64,000 bases of DNA from Devosia sp. Its GTDB lineage: Bacteria; Pseudomonadota; Alphaproteobacteria; Rhizobiales; Devosiaceae. Positions 52,464-61,293 of the stretch are shown here, piece after piece (the first letter of the stretch is position 1; each line of letters starts with the position of its first letter). The position numbers and the translations under genes were made by a program. Where the stretch lies: assembly GCF_028290625.1 (NCBI RefSeq), contig NZ_JAQGJM010000033.1, positions 31,371-95,370 of the forward strand. Reading direction: 5' to 3'. The notes beneath the pieces were generated by a model. That model did no database searches, was not told the DNA's origin, and saw only the letters and a program-made list of their open reading frames with translations.

Positions 52464-53405
52464 ATGACCGCCTTCACGATCCAGGACATTCCCGACCAGG
52501 CCGGCAAGACCGCCGTAGTCACCGGCGCCACCGGCGGGCTGGGCTACGAAACCGCCTGCATGCTGGCGGGCGCCGGCGCCAGCGTCATCCTCGCCGGCCG
52601 TAATGCCGAAAAAGGCGCCGATGCCCTGCGCCGCATCCGCGCCCTGCATCCCCGGGCCGATATCGCCTTTGAAAACGTCGATCTCGGCAATCTCGCCTCC
52701 ATCGCCGCCTTCGGAGCGCGCATGAACGAGCAATTCGCCAAACTCGACCTGCTGGTCAACAATGCCGGCGTCATGACCCCACCAACGCGCAAAATCACCT
52801 CCGACGGTTTCGAGCTGCAATTCGGCACCAATCACCTCGGACATTTCGCGCTGACCGGGCATGTGCTGCCCCTGCTGGCTGCTGCCGGCCATTCCCGCGT
52901 GGTGACCATTTCAAGCTTCATGGCCCATATGGGCCGGATGGACTTCGACAATCTGCAATCCGAACGATCCTACCGACCGAACCAGGCCTATGGCACGACC
53001 AAGCTGGAAAACCTGCTGTTCGCCCATGAGCTGCAACGGCGTGGCGACGCCGCCGGCTGGGGCATCACCAGTGTCAACGCCCACCCCGGCTTCGCACGCA
53101 CCGACTTGATCGCCAATGGTCCGGGCGAAATGAAGGGCCTTGCGGCAATCGGCACCAGCCTACTGCAGCAACTGGTCTCCCAGGACGCCACGGCCGGCGC
53201 CATGCCAACCATGAAGGCCGCGACCGGCCTCGACGTCCGCCCACTCGATTATTTCGGGCCCGACGGCTTTTTGGAAATGAGCGGCTCACCCAAGTTGGCG
53301 CGACTGCCCCGCCGCGCCAAGGACGATGCGGTGGCCAAGCGGCTGTGGGACGTTTCCGAGCGCTTGACCGGCGTCCACTACGCCGCAGAAGCCGTCCCCG
53401 CTTGA
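52464..53405 (+). CDS. Short-chain dehydrogenase/reductase (retinol dehydrogenase-like)
   Basis: 313 residues. Classical SDR: cofactor site VVTGATGGLGYETA, LLVNNAGVMTPP, catalytic Ser in VVTISSFMAHMG and YxxxK in AYGTTKLENLL, with NAHPGFARTDL after it. The arginine in the loop after strand 2 (AGRNAEKG) suggests NADP. It is followed by a TetR regulator 51 bp downstream on the same strand, probably its controller. Substrate unknown. Confidence 0.9.
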   Translation: MTAFTIQDIPDQAGKTAVVTGATGGLGYETACMLAGAGASVILAGRNAEKGADALRRIRALHPRADIAFENVDLGNLASIAAFGARMNEQFAKLDLLVNNAGVMTPPTRKITSDGFELQFGTNHLGHFALTGHVLPLLAAAGHSRVVTISSFMAHMGRMDFDNLQSERSYRPNQAYGTTKLENLLFAHELQRRGDAAGWGITSVNAHPGFARTDLIANGPGEMKGLAAIGTSLLQQLVSQDATAGAMPTMKAATGLDVRPLDYFGPDGFLEMSGSPKLARLPRRAKDDAVAKRLWDVSERLTGVHYAAEAVPA

Positions 53406-53456
53406 CAGCTCCCGCGAACGCCGACACCTCTGCTTACAAGTTTGCGGAGACTTGTC

Positions 53457-54101
53457 GTGACTGACTTCCAGCGTGCCCGCCAGCCCGAACAGAAAACACT
53501 CCGCCGCGAGGCTCTCATCGCGGCGGCCACGGCCCTGTTCGACGAAGAAGGCCCCACCGGCACCGGCCTCAACGCCATCGCGGCCCGCGCCGGCTTCACC
53601 AAATCCAATATCTACCGCTATTTCGAGAGCCGCGAAGAGGTGCTGCTGACCCTGCTGCTGCAGGAGCAGGAAGCCTTCGTCGCGGCGCTCATCACACGCC
53701 TCGACAGCCTGACGCCGGGCTTCGTGGGCGCGGCCGCCGCCGCCATCTCGTCCGAATTCCTGGCGCGTCAGCGCTATTGCAAGCTGATCAGCATGTTTTC
53801 CAGCGTTCTGGAGCAGAACGTCTCCGAGGACAGCATTGCCACCTACAAGCGCGCCATCAGCACCCAGATCGAGCCAATCGCCCCCGCGCTGATGCGCGCC
53901 CTGCCCAGCCTGTCACTCTCCGATGCGCAATGGCTGTTCCGCGTCATCGCCACCCTGATCGCCGGCATGTGGCCCGCCGCCTACCCCTCCGCCGCCGCCC
54001 AGCGCGTCCTCGACCGCGACGAATTCCGCGGCTTCAAGCCGGTGCCGGAGCAGGATTTGCCGCGGGCCATTTTGGCGTTATTGCGGGGGATTGGGGCCTA
54101 G
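53457..54101 (+). CDS. TetR/AcrR family transcriptional regulator
   Basis: 214 residues from GTG 53457 (GGAG eight bases upstream). N-terminal helix-turn-helix: LRREALIAAATALFDEEG, LNAIAARAGFTKSNIYRYF and ESREEVLLTLL. The C-terminal ligand domain is helical and resembles the group with a TetR_C_17-like region (YCKLISMFSSVLEQNVS). It is the last gene of an SDR-TetR unit and is followed by repeats. The ligand is unknown. Confidence 0.9.
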   Translation: MTDFQRARQPEQKTLRREALIAAATALFDEEGPTGTGLNAIAARAGFTKSNIYRYFESREEVLLTLLLQEQEAFVAALITRLDSLTPGFVGAAAAAISSEFLARQRYCKLISMFSSVLEQNVSEDSIATYKRAISTQIEPIAPALMRALPSLSLSDAQWLFRVIATLIAGMWPAAYPSAAAQRVLDRDEFRGFKPVPEQDLPRAILALLRGIGA

Positions 54102-54108
54102 CTTGCTT

Positions 54109-54238
54109 CACCTCTCCCTTTGGGAGAGAGGTCGGCGCGCAGCGACGGGTGAGGGGGCCTTCCCCACGCACCTCACCCAGTAAAGGCCCCCTCACCCGAC
54201 CCAAATGGGTCGACCTCTCCCCCGAAGGGAGAGGTGAG
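54109..54238. repeat. Extragenic palindrome between tetR and livM
   Basis: CACCTCTCCCTTTGGGAGAG forms a local hairpin at the left, CGACCTCTCCCCCGAAGGGA a matching one at the right, and GAGGGGGCCTT / AAGGCCCCCTC pair in the middle. It resembles the other C/G-rich repeats at 30651 and 34081. It is in a 276 bp convergent gap. Confidence 0.75.
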
Positions 54239-54262
54239 GAGCCCCAAACACCGGCCCGCACT

Positions 54263-54373
54263 CAGCTCAGGCTGAGCCGAAAATGTCGGTTTTCGAGAAC
54301 CGGACCGGAGCGTACCTTGGTACGTGAGGACCGGAAGCGCAGAGAACTGGCATTTGCAGGCCAGCCTCAGCTG
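54263..54373. repeat. Second extragenic palindrome next to livM
   Basis: CAGCTCAGGCTG (54263-54274) and CAGCCTCAGCTG (54362-54373) close the element. In the centre is CGTACCTTGGTACG, flanked by CCGGA / GGACCGG features. This mosaic type with a GTAC core is found in many rhizobial genomes. It ends 5 bp before the livM stop and may help end that transcript. Confidence 0.75.
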
Positions 54374-54377
54374 AATG

Positions 54378-55661
54378 CTACCCCTCGCGCCGCACCACTT
54401 CGGGGATCAAGCCCCTCGGCGCGAACCGAAGCGCAATCGTAATCACCGCCCCCAGCACAAAAATACGCATCTGCGATGCTCTCGACTGGATATCCGGAAT
54501 CTCGCCCCAGCCGATCTGGCCGGACCAGTGGCTGATGGTGCCAAACAGCAATTGCGCCAGCGGGTCGGAGATGATCCAGACCAGCCAGATCAACACCGCA
54601 CCGAATACCGCGCCCCAATTGTTGCCGGCGCCACCGACGATCACCATCACCCAGATCAGGAAGGTGTGGTTGATCGGCTGATAGCTCGATGGATCGTTGA
54701 TCTGCACGAAGCTGACCAGGATCGCCCCGCCAATGCCCATCAGCACCGAGCCGAAGACGAAGATTTCCAGCTGCCGCGCGGTGACGTTCTTGCCCATCGA
54801 GGCAGAGGAGATGTGGTTGTCGCGGATCGCCCGCATCATGCGGCCCCAGGGTCCCGCATAGGCCCGCGAAATCAGGAACATGGCGACAGCAAAAATCACC
54901 AGCACCAACAGCAGGAACCCGCCACGGGCGGCGAGCAGCGCGGTTTGCGCGTCCATGCCGCCGGCCTGGTAATCGCCCGGCAACGGCGTCGGCCACGGAA
55001 TCGGCGACACCGTCAGCGTGCCGCGCGTCAGCCAGTCCATGTTCTTGACCAGCGCGCGGATGATCTCGGAAATGCCGATCGTGGCGATGGCCAGGTAATC
55101 GGTGCGCAGGCCGAGGGTGATCTTGCCCACGATATAGGCCGCGCCAGCCGCCAGCACGCCGCCGAAAATCCAGCCCAGCACCGGATGCCCGCCCAGCCCG
55201 CCGACCCAGCCCGCATTGGCCTCGATATAGGCGGCCGCCGGATCGATTTGGCTGCGATAGACGCAATAACCGATGAACCAGGCCAAAGCCGTCAGCGCCA
55301 TCTTCCAGCCGCCGCGCACGCCGACCCGATGGCTCTGCTGCGCCGCGATCACCAGCAAGGCGCCAGCGCCAAAGGCGATCAATGCCCGGCCCAGCATCCA
55401 CGGGCCATCCGAGCCCCAGAATTGCGGGTTCACCGGATAGGAGATGAACGTCACCGCCACCCCGCCCAGCATCATGAAGCCCATGATGCCGAAATTGAAC
55501 AGCCCGCCATAGCCCCATTGGATATTGAGCCCCATGGCGATCAGCGAATAGGCCGCCGCCTCGACCAGCCGGCTCGAGGTAAACGGCACGCCCATGAACC
55601 AGCCGATCACGAGGATCAGCACGAACAGCCCGGCAAACAGGGTCAGAGACCGCCGGATCAT
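54378..55661 (-). CDS. livM: Branched-chain amino acid ABC transporter permease LivM
   Basis: 427 residues, longer than the 330-400 typical of many LivM, with extra membrane segments between residues 90 and 180. About ten hydrophobic segments. The family motifs NIQWGYGGLFNFG at the start and GLRTDYLAIATIGISEI, RAIRDNHISSASMG (cytoplasmic ATPase-contact loop) and VGGAGNNWGAVFGA near the end are present. Overlaps the livH stop by 4 bp; it is the last gene of the operon. Confidence 0.93.
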   Translation of the reverse strand: MIRRSLTLFAGLFVLILVIGWFMGVPFTSSRLVEAAAYSLIAMGLNIQWGYGGLFNFGIMGFMMLGGVAVTFISYPVNPQFWGSDGPWMLGRALIAFGAGALLVIAAQQSHRVGVRGGWKMALTALAWFIGYCVYRSQIDPAAAYIEANAGWVGGLGGHPVLGWIFGGVLAAGAAYIVGKITLGLRTDYLAIATIGISEIIRALVKNMDWLTRGTLTVSPIPWPTPLPGDYQAGGMDAQTALLAARGGFLLLVLVIFAVAMFLISRAYAGPWGRMMRAIRDNHISSASMGKNVTARQLEIFVFGSVLMGIGGAILVSFVQINDPSSYQPINHTFLIWVMVIVGGAGNNWGAVFGAVLIWLVWIISDPLAQLLFGTISHWSGQIGWGEIPDIQSRASQMRIFVLGAVITIALRFAPRGLIPEVVRREG

Positions 55662-56662
55662 GACGAGGCTCCCTTGAAGATACCAGTCGGGCGCACCAGC
55701 AAGGTGACCACGAGGATCACGAAGGCCACGGTCAGCTTATATTCGGTGGGCACCAGCGCCAGCGTCTGCGGCAATTGCATCCATTCGGGCAACACGGCAT
55801 TGAGCGGTTTCAGCACCATCGACCAGTTGAACACCGCCAGCGTTTCGGCAAAACCGATCAGCAAGCCACCAGCGATGGCGCCATAGGCCTGCCCCAGGCC
55901 ACCAACGATAGCTGCGGCGAAAATCGGCAGGATGATGTTGAACGCCAGGTCCGGCTTCAGCGTCACGTCCAGCGCCAGCATGGTGCCGGCCATACAGGCC
56001 AGAGCGCCCGCGATAACCCAGGTCACCCGCACCACCAGCGCGGTGTTGATGCCCGAAACCTGGGCCAGATCGGCATTATCCGCCATGGCGCGCATCGCCT
56101 TGCCCAGCCGCGAGCGCGTCAGGAACAAGTGCAGCGCGATCACCGCAATCGCCGTCACCGCAATCATCAGGATTTGCGGCTCGGTGATCACCAGGGGGCG
56201 GGTCGAGCCCAGCGCGCTCATATCAACGCGGAACACGTCCTTGGGCTCGTTCTCGAAGAACGAATAGCTGCCCGAGCCGAAGAACAGGCGGATCAGCCCC
56301 TGGATCATCAGCGTCACGCCGATCGAGGCGATCAGCAGCGTCACCGGCTTGGCGCCGCGCTTGCGCAGCGGGGCGTAAAAACCCTTGTCGATGCCCAGCG
56401 CAAAGACTGCGCCCAGCACCATGGCCAGCGGCAACACCACAAACCCCATCGGGATCGGTGCGGTAACGCCCCAGGCGGCAAACAGCGTGGCCAAGAGAAA
56501 GGCGATGAACGCGCCGCCGGTCATCAGCTCGGAATGAGCGAAATGGGCAAACCGAAGAATGCCGAAAATCAGCGTGATGCCGATGGCCCCCAGGGCATAG
56601 ATCGAGCCCAGCACGGCGCCGGCGATCACCACCTGGTTGATAAAGAAAATCAGTTCGGTCAC
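55658..56662 (-). CDS. livH: Branched-chain amino acid ABC transporter permease LivH
   Basis: 334 residues. Eight or so membrane segments. LivH landmarks: YALGAIGITLIFGILRFAHF at the N-terminus, KAMRAMADNADLAQVSGINT (the contact loop) and AAIVGGLGQAYGAIAGGLLI. The order livG-livF-livH-livM differs from the E. coli order livHMGF but is a complete set. It starts 4 bp after livF and ends overlapping livM. Confidence 0.93.
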   Translation of the reverse strand: MTELIFFINQVVIAGAVLGSIYALGAIGITLIFGILRFAHFAHSELMTGGAFIAFLLATLFAAWGVTAPIPMGFVVLPLAMVLGAVFALGIDKGFYAPLRKRGAKPVTLLIASIGVTLMIQGLIRLFFGSGSYSFFENEPKDVFRVDMSALGSTRPLVITEPQILMIAVTAIAVIALHLFLTRSRLGKAMRAMADNADLAQVSGINTALVVRVTWVIAGALACMAGTMLALDVTLKPDLAFNIILPIFAAAIVGGLGQAYGAIAGGLLIGFAETLAVFNWSMVLKPLNAVLPEWMQLPQTLALVPTEYKLTVAFVILVVTLLVRPTGIFKGASS

Positions 56663-56666
56663 AGCC

Positions 56667-57371
56667 TCAACCCCCGAGGAAACTTTTGGCGACTTCGGGA
56701 TCGGCGATCAGTTCGGCGCCGGTGCCGGTGAAGCGGTTCTGCCCGCCCGCGAGCACAAACCCCTTGGAGGCGAAGGCCAGCGCCTGGCGGGCATTCTGCT
56801 CCACCATCAATATGCCGACGCCCTCCTTGTTGACGCGCACGATGGTCTCGAAAATCTCGATCACATAGCGCGGCGACAGCCCTGCCGATGGCTCGTCCAG
56901 CATCAACAGCTTGGGCTTGCTCATCAGCGCGCGACCCATCGCCACCATCTGGCGCTGCCCGCCCGACAGTTCGCCGGCCGGCTGGCGCCGCTTTTCGGCG
57001 AGCACCGGGAACATTTCGTAGACCCAGGTCATGGTGTCGGAAAAATCGTCCTTGCGGGTGAACGCCCCCATTTCGAGGTTTTCCTCGACGCTCATCGAGG
57101 TGAAGACGTTCTTCTCCTGCGGCACGAAGCTCAGCCCCTTGGGCACCAGCTTGTCCGGCAGGGAATTGGCGACGCTCTCGCCATTGAAGGTGATCGTGCC
57201 GCCGGTGACTTTCAGCAGCCCGAAAATCGCCTTGAGGGTGGTCGACTTGCCGGCCCCGTTCGGCCCGACGATGACCCCGATATCGGACTGCTCGATGGCG
57301 ATATCGACGCCATTGAGGATCGGTGCGCCGCCATAGCCGCCCACGACATGTTTCAGTTCAATCAACGCCAT
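56667..57371 (-). CDS. livF: Branched-chain amino acid ABC transporter ATPase LivF
   Basis: 234 residues. Walker A VGPNGAGKSTTLKAI, signature GELSGGQRQMVAMGRAL and Walker B LLMLDEPSAGLSP intact, followed by IGILMVEQNARQAL-type H-loop (GILMVEQNARQALAFA) typical of LivF. Its start codon overlaps the livG stop by one base. Works as a heterodimer with LivG. Confidence 0.94.
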   Translation of the reverse strand: MALIELKHVVGGYGGAPILNGVDIAIEQSDIGVIVGPNGAGKSTTLKAIFGLLKVTGGTITFNGESVANSLPDKLVPKGLSFVPQEKNVFTSMSVEENLEMGAFTRKDDFSDTMTWVYEMFPVLAEKRRQPAGELSGGQRQMVAMGRALMSKPKLLMLDEPSAGLSPRYVIEIFETIVRVNKEGVGILMVEQNARQALAFASKGFVLAGGQNRFTGTGAELIADPEVAKSFLGG

Positions 57372-58156
57372 TACGCCACCGCCACGGGTGAGCCGAAATA
57401 GGCCTCGACGATGGCCGCATTGGCGCGGATTTCGCTCATCGGGCCTTCGGCGATCTTTTCGCCCTGCGCCATGACGATCACCGGATCGCAGAGCCGGCCG
57501 ATCAGATCCATGTCGTGCTCGATGACGAAGAACGTGTAGCCCAATTCCTTGTTCATGCGCTCGATATTGCTGGCGAGGTCCTGCAGCAGCGTCTTGTTGA
57601 CGCCGGCGGCAACCTCGTCGAGCAGCACCACCTTGGCATCCACCATCATGGTGCGGCCAAGTTCCAGCAGCTTCTTCTGCCCGCCGCTGAGATTGCCCGC
57701 CAGCTCATTGCGGACATGGCCGAGCTTGAGAAAATCAATGACGTCCAACGCCTTTTTGCGCACATCGCGCTCGCGCGACTTGACCAGGCCCGGCCGGAAC
57801 CACGCATTGGCCAGATATTCGCCCGGCTGGTCGCCCGGCACCATCATCAGGTTTTCCAGCGCCGTCATGTTGGAGAATTCGTGCGCGATCTGGAAGGTGC
57901 GCAACATGCCGGTGCGGAACAGTTGATGGGGCTTGAGCCCGGTCACGTCCGCGCCGTCAAAAATCACTTGGCCGGAATCCGGCGCGATATTGCCGGCGAC
58001 CATGTTGAACAGCGTGGATTTGCCGGCCCCGTTCGGGCCGATCAGCCCGGTGATCGAGCCGCGCCGCACCTGCAGCGAACAATCATTGACGGCGAGAAGG
58101 CCGCCAAAGCGTTTGGAGACGTTGCGAACGTCGATAACTGCGTCGAAGGACACCAA
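57371..58156 (-). CDS. livG: Branched-chain amino acid ABC transporter ATPase LivG
   Basis: 261 residues. Walker A IGPNGAGKSTLFNMVAG, the LivG-specific RTFQIAHEFSNMTALENLM and signature NLSGGQKKLLELGRTM with Walker B VVLLDEVAAGVN; in the last the usual DEP is DEV, which is common in LivG. H-loop FFVIEHDMDLIG. First gene of livGFHM, whose promoter is probably in the 103 bp before it, after mgsA. Confidence 0.93.
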   Translation of the reverse strand: MVSFDAVIDVRNVSKRFGGLLAVNDCSLQVRRGSITGLIGPNGAGKSTLFNMVAGNIAPDSGQVIFDGADVTGLKPHQLFRTGMLRTFQIAHEFSNMTALENLMMVPGDQPGEYLANAWFRPGLVKSRERDVRKKALDVIDFLKLGHVRNELAGNLSGGQKKLLELGRTMMVDAKVVLLDEVAAGVNKTLLQDLASNIERMNKELGYTFFVIEHDMDLIGRLCDPVIVMAQGEKIAEGPMSEIRANAAIVEAYFGSPVAVA

Positions 58157-58259
58157 ATTCCGTCCCGATCCCTGAATGCCAAATTGGCCCTGCTTTGCTG
58201 CGGGCCATTAGGGGGCATCTGCACACAAGAGTGGCGACGGGTCAATCTTTACCGATCGG

Positions 58260-58622
58260 TCAAACCACAGCCAAAACCGCGTCAGCCGTGGGTTTATTGA
58301 AGGCGCAGAGCACATCGTAGAGCGTCGCCAGCCGGGTCAGCGCCTTGACGTCGACATCATGAGGCTGCGCCGAAAGCGGATCGATGAAGAACACCAGCAC
58401 GTCCAGCCGCTCCTCGGCGATCATCGCGCCCAGCTGCTGGTCGCCGCCCAGGGGGCCGCTTTTGAGCAGGGTCACCGGCAGGCCCGTCGCTGCCATCACC
58501 CGGCCGCCCGTGGTGCCGGTGCCCCACAATTCGTGCAGCTTCAGCTTTTCGAAATTGGCCTGCGCCCAGGCGACCATTTCGTCTTTTTTGTCGTCATGTG
58601 CCACAAGGCCAATGCGCGCCAT
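58260..58622 (-). CDS. mgsA: Methylglyoxal synthase
   Basis: 120 residues. Converts dihydroxyacetone phosphate to methylglyoxal, bypassing lower glycolysis when phosphate is short. Family features: IGLVAHDDKKDEMVAWA (catalytic Asp in the first strand), GTGTTGGRV phosphate-binding loop, SGPLGGDQQLGAMI and FIDPLSAQPHDVDVKAL. It is shorter than E. coli MgsA at both ends but complete for the fold. 37 bp after the DUF1801 gene, same strand. Confidence 0.94.
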   Translation of the reverse strand: MARIGLVAHDDKKDEMVAWAQANFEKLKLHELWGTGTTGGRVMAATGLPVTLLKSGPLGGDQQLGAMIAEERLDVLVFFIDPLSAQPHDVDVKALTRLATLYDVLCAFNKPTADAVLAVV

Positions 58623-58659
58623 GTCGGGTCTCCGCTATACCCCCGCTTTCAAGCACGCT

Positions 58660-59010
58660 TCACGCGGCCAGGGCAATGGCCTCGGAAACCAGAATGCCGA
58701 TGCTGTCGATGGGGATTTCGCCGTCCGGCCGCAGCGTCATGTAGCGGCCGCGTTTGAGCTCGCTGCCCTGCAGCAAACCTTCCTCCGCCGACAGCATCCG
58801 CCCATGCTCGAAATACAGCGCCACCCGCTCGGCATTGGGAAACACGGCGCACACATAGCCGGCCTGCCGGTGGCGGAAATTGACCGATTTCCAGCCGTCC
58901 ATCACCTTGCCTTCGAGCCCGGGATGCGCGGCCAGCATCGTTACCAGCCGGCGGGTAAGATCGCCAATCGGTGTCGGCAGAGGCTTCAGCAAAGTCGCAA
59001 GATTTTCCAT
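58660..59010 (-). CDS. DUF1801 domain-containing protein
   Basis: 116 residues from ATG 59010 (GAGGAGCGACC upstream). Features: LEGKVMDGWKSVNFRHRQAG, FPNAERVALYFEHG and ELKRGRYMTLRP, as in the DUF1801/YdhG-like fold. Function unknown. Possibly co-transcribed with mgsA. A short hairpin (AAGGCCGC/GCGGCCCT at 59031-59050) lies just upstream. Confidence 0.82.
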   Translation of the reverse strand: MENLATLLKPLPTPIGDLTRRLVTMLAAHPGLEGKVMDGWKSVNFRHRQAGYVCAVFPNAERVALYFEHGRMLSAEEGLLQGSELKRGRYMTLRPDGEIPIDSIGILVSEAIALAA

Positions 59011-59091
59011 CGGTCGCTCCTCAAACAGCAAAGGCCGCGTGTGCGGCCCTCACCATTCCAGAGCGTGCTGACAGCCAGTGTCAGCAGCCGA

Positions 59092-60858
59092 TCAGAATTC
59101 GTTCCAGTCCTTGGCCACAGCCGCAGTCCCAAACGTCCGCATTTGCACCACGGGCTTGCGTTGCGCACGCATCGCCGGGGCAAAAGACCCGCCATCCAGC
59201 TTGAACACCTCCACAATGCTATCGAGCTCATTGGCCTGCGCCTCGGTCTGCTCGATCGCCGCATTGGTCTGCTCGACTAGCGCCGCATTATGCTGGGTCA
59301 TCTCGTCCATCTGCCGCACCGCGACCGAGACTTCCTCCAGCGCCGAGGATTGCTCCTTATTGGCCTGGGCGATGGAGTCGATCAGGCTCGAGCTTTCCTG
59401 CGCGCCGACCAGGATATCCAGCAGCTTTTCCGAGGCCTGCCCCACCAGCCGCGAGCCATTGCGAACCTCGGTGGCGCTGGCCTCGATCAGCACCTTGACC
59501 TCGGACGATGCTTGAGCGGCCGATTGCGCCAGCCGCCGCACTTCCACCGCCACCACCGCAAAGCCCTTGCCGGCATCGCCAGCGCGGGCGGCTTCCACCG
59601 AGGCGTTCAGCGCCAACAGATTGGTCTGGAACGCGATGTCGTCGATCAGCCCGATGATGTTGGAGATTTTGGCCGACGAGGTTTCGATCGCCCCCATGGC
59701 CTCATTGGCCTGCTTCATCACCGCGCCGCCATCGGTGGCATTGGCGGAAACCGCCTTTGCCTTGCTGCTGGCAGTGGCGGCCCGCTTGGCATTCTCCAGC
59801 ACGGCGCCACTCAATTGCTCGACCGACGCCGCGGTCTCCTCGATAGTCGCCGCCTGTCGCGTGGTGCGTTCCGCCAGATCGTTGGCGCCCGACAGGATTT
59901 CCCCGGTCGCGGTCTTGAGCGAACGCGAGGTACCGCGCAGCCCGGTGACGATGTCGAAGAGGCGTTCCAGCGAGCCGTTGAAGGCCAGCCGCAATTGCTC
60001 GTATTGCCCGGTGAATTGGGTATCCACTCGCCCGGTCAGGTCGCCCTCGGCCATCTTGGCGAGGCTTGAGGTCAATTGCGCGATAATGCCCTCGGCGCGC
60101 TTGCGCTCGGTGATGTCGGTGGCGAACTTGATCACCTTGACCGGCTTGCCGCTGGAATCCAGGATCGGGTTGTAGGAGGCCTGGATCCAAACTTCCTTGC
60201 CGCCCTTGCCGAAGCGCTGGAACTCGGCCGCCTGATATTCGCCGGCCCGCAGCCGCTCCCAGAACTGCGCATAGGCGGGGCTGGCGGCAAAAACCGGATC
60301 GCAGAACATGCGGTGATGCTTGCCGACGATCTCGCTCGCGGCGTAGCCGACCACGGACAGGAAATTCCCGTTGGCCTGGCGCACCGTGCCGTCCAGATTG
60401 AACTCGATCACTGCCTGCGCCCGCGAGATCGCCTCGATCTGCGCCGCATCGTCGGCGGCGCGGTTTTTCTGCGCGGTGATATCACTGGCAAACTTGATGA
60501 CCTTGACCGGCTTGCCCGCCTTGTTCAGCACCGGATTATAGGTGGCCTGGATCCAGACCTCCTTACCACCCTTGCCGATGCGCTTGTATTCGCCTGACTG
60601 GAATTTGCCCTGCCCCAGCTCCTGCCAGAAGCGGTGATAGTCCGCGCTCGCGGCGAATTCCGGCTCGACGAACATGCGGTGATGTTTGCCGGCGATTTCG
60701 TCCAGCGCATAGCCGAGCACAGAAAGGAAATTGTCGTTGGCGGTAATGACCGTGCCGTCCAGATTGAATTCGATCACCGCCTGCGAGCGCATGATCGCCT
60801 CCACCTTGGAGCGGTCGTCGAGCCGTGCGGCGCGCGAGAATAAGTTAAACCCAGTCAT
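59092..60858 (-). CDS. Cytoplasmic methyl-accepting chemotaxis protein with two PAS domains
   Basis: 588 residues, no membrane segment. Two near-identical PAS domains, about 24-128 and 146-250 (period 122 residues), each with [18 protein letters not shown] and [15 protein letters not shown]-like stretch ([13 protein letters not shown]) follows, then the methyl-accepting signalling domain with the hairpin tip [20 protein letters not shown]. The last five residues, DWNEF, fit the xWxxF tail that binds CheR. Such soluble double-PAS receptors occur in rhizobia and are thought to sense redox or metabolic state; the cofactor is unknown. Confidence 0.93.
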   Translation of the reverse strand: MTGFNLFSRAARLDDRSKVEAIMRSQAVIEFNLDGTVITANDNFLSVLGYALDEIAGKHHRMFVEPEFAASADYHRFWQELGQGKFQSGEYKRIGKGGKEVWIQATYNPVLNKAGKPVKVIKFASDITAQKNRAADDAAQIEAISRAQAVIEFNLDGTVRQANGNFLSVVGYAASEIVGKHHRMFCDPVFAASPAYAQFWERLRAGEYQAAEFQRFGKGGKEVWIQASYNPILDSSGKPVKVIKFATDITERKRAEGIIAQLTSSLAKMAEGDLTGRVDTQFTGQYEQLRLAFNGSLERLFDIVTGLRGTSRSLKTATGEILSGANDLAERTTRQAATIEETAASVEQLSGAVLENAKRAATASSKAKAVSANATDGGAVMKQANEAMGAIETSSAKISNIIGLIDDIAFQTNLLALNASVEAARAGDAGKGFAVVAVEVRRLAQSAAQASSEVKVLIEASATEVRNGSRLVGQASEKLLDILVGAQESSSLIDSIAQANKEQSSALEEVSVAVRQMDEMTQHNAALVEQTNAAIEQTEAQANELDSIVEVFKLDGGSFAPAMRAQRKPVVQMRTFGTAAVAKDWNEF

Positions 60859-61197
60859 CGATCAGGCCCTCCAGCCTTGGCCGCTGCCGACTTCTTCGGC
60901 GCGCCGTATACGATAAGAACAACGCGGTTAATGACGATCTCGGGATGTGCCTCAGGAAACTGCGTAGCCCGCCAGGCTTGAACGGGCAGGTCCGGGGCAT
61001 GTAACTGCAGTAATAGAGGCATCCTGGATGGGAAATTCTATTTGGAAATATCGGGAATGTACTTGGAACAAGGACACACTGAAAATCCTCAACAAAATGC
61101 CAGCCAGATCGTACTGGTGGTTTCGAAATTTCCTGCGTCCATGGCACAATCTATCGGCCCGGCGTTAAGACCTGGTAAAGCATGGTACGGGCGGTAC
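60859..61197. other. Non-coding gap before the PAS chemoreceptor gene
   Basis: About 340 bp from the receptor start to the upstream terminator. Less GC-rich than average, with an AT-rich part near 61030-61140. I see no convincing reading frame, tRNA or repeat. The receptor's promoter is expected here, but I could not place -35/-10 or sigma-28 boxes with confidence. Confidence 0.5.
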
Positions 61198-61225
61198 AAA
61201 AAAAGGGCGCCCAAGGCGCCCTTTT
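61198..61225 (-). terminator. Intrinsic terminator of the dCache chemoreceptor gene
   Basis: GGGCGCC and GGCGCCC form a stem (extended by A-T pairs) with a 3-base loop. On the minus strand it is followed by seven T residues (61204-61198). It lies 69 bp after the stop at 61294 and fits that gene. The rest of the 435 bp gap (60859-61293) to the PAS chemoreceptor shows no gene; it must hold the promoter of that receptor. Confidence 0.88.
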
Positions 61226-61293
61226 GCAGTCGGTAAAAGCTTGAGACCAATCGAAATTCAGCTCAGGACAGCATCAGCTGAAGATCGATGGTC

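Noticed and set aside
54375..55886. A 503-codon frame on the plus strand opposite livM
   Set aside because: Hydrophilic, Gln/Arg/His-rich antisense of membrane-protein codons. livM and livH have proper motifs and an operon overlap.
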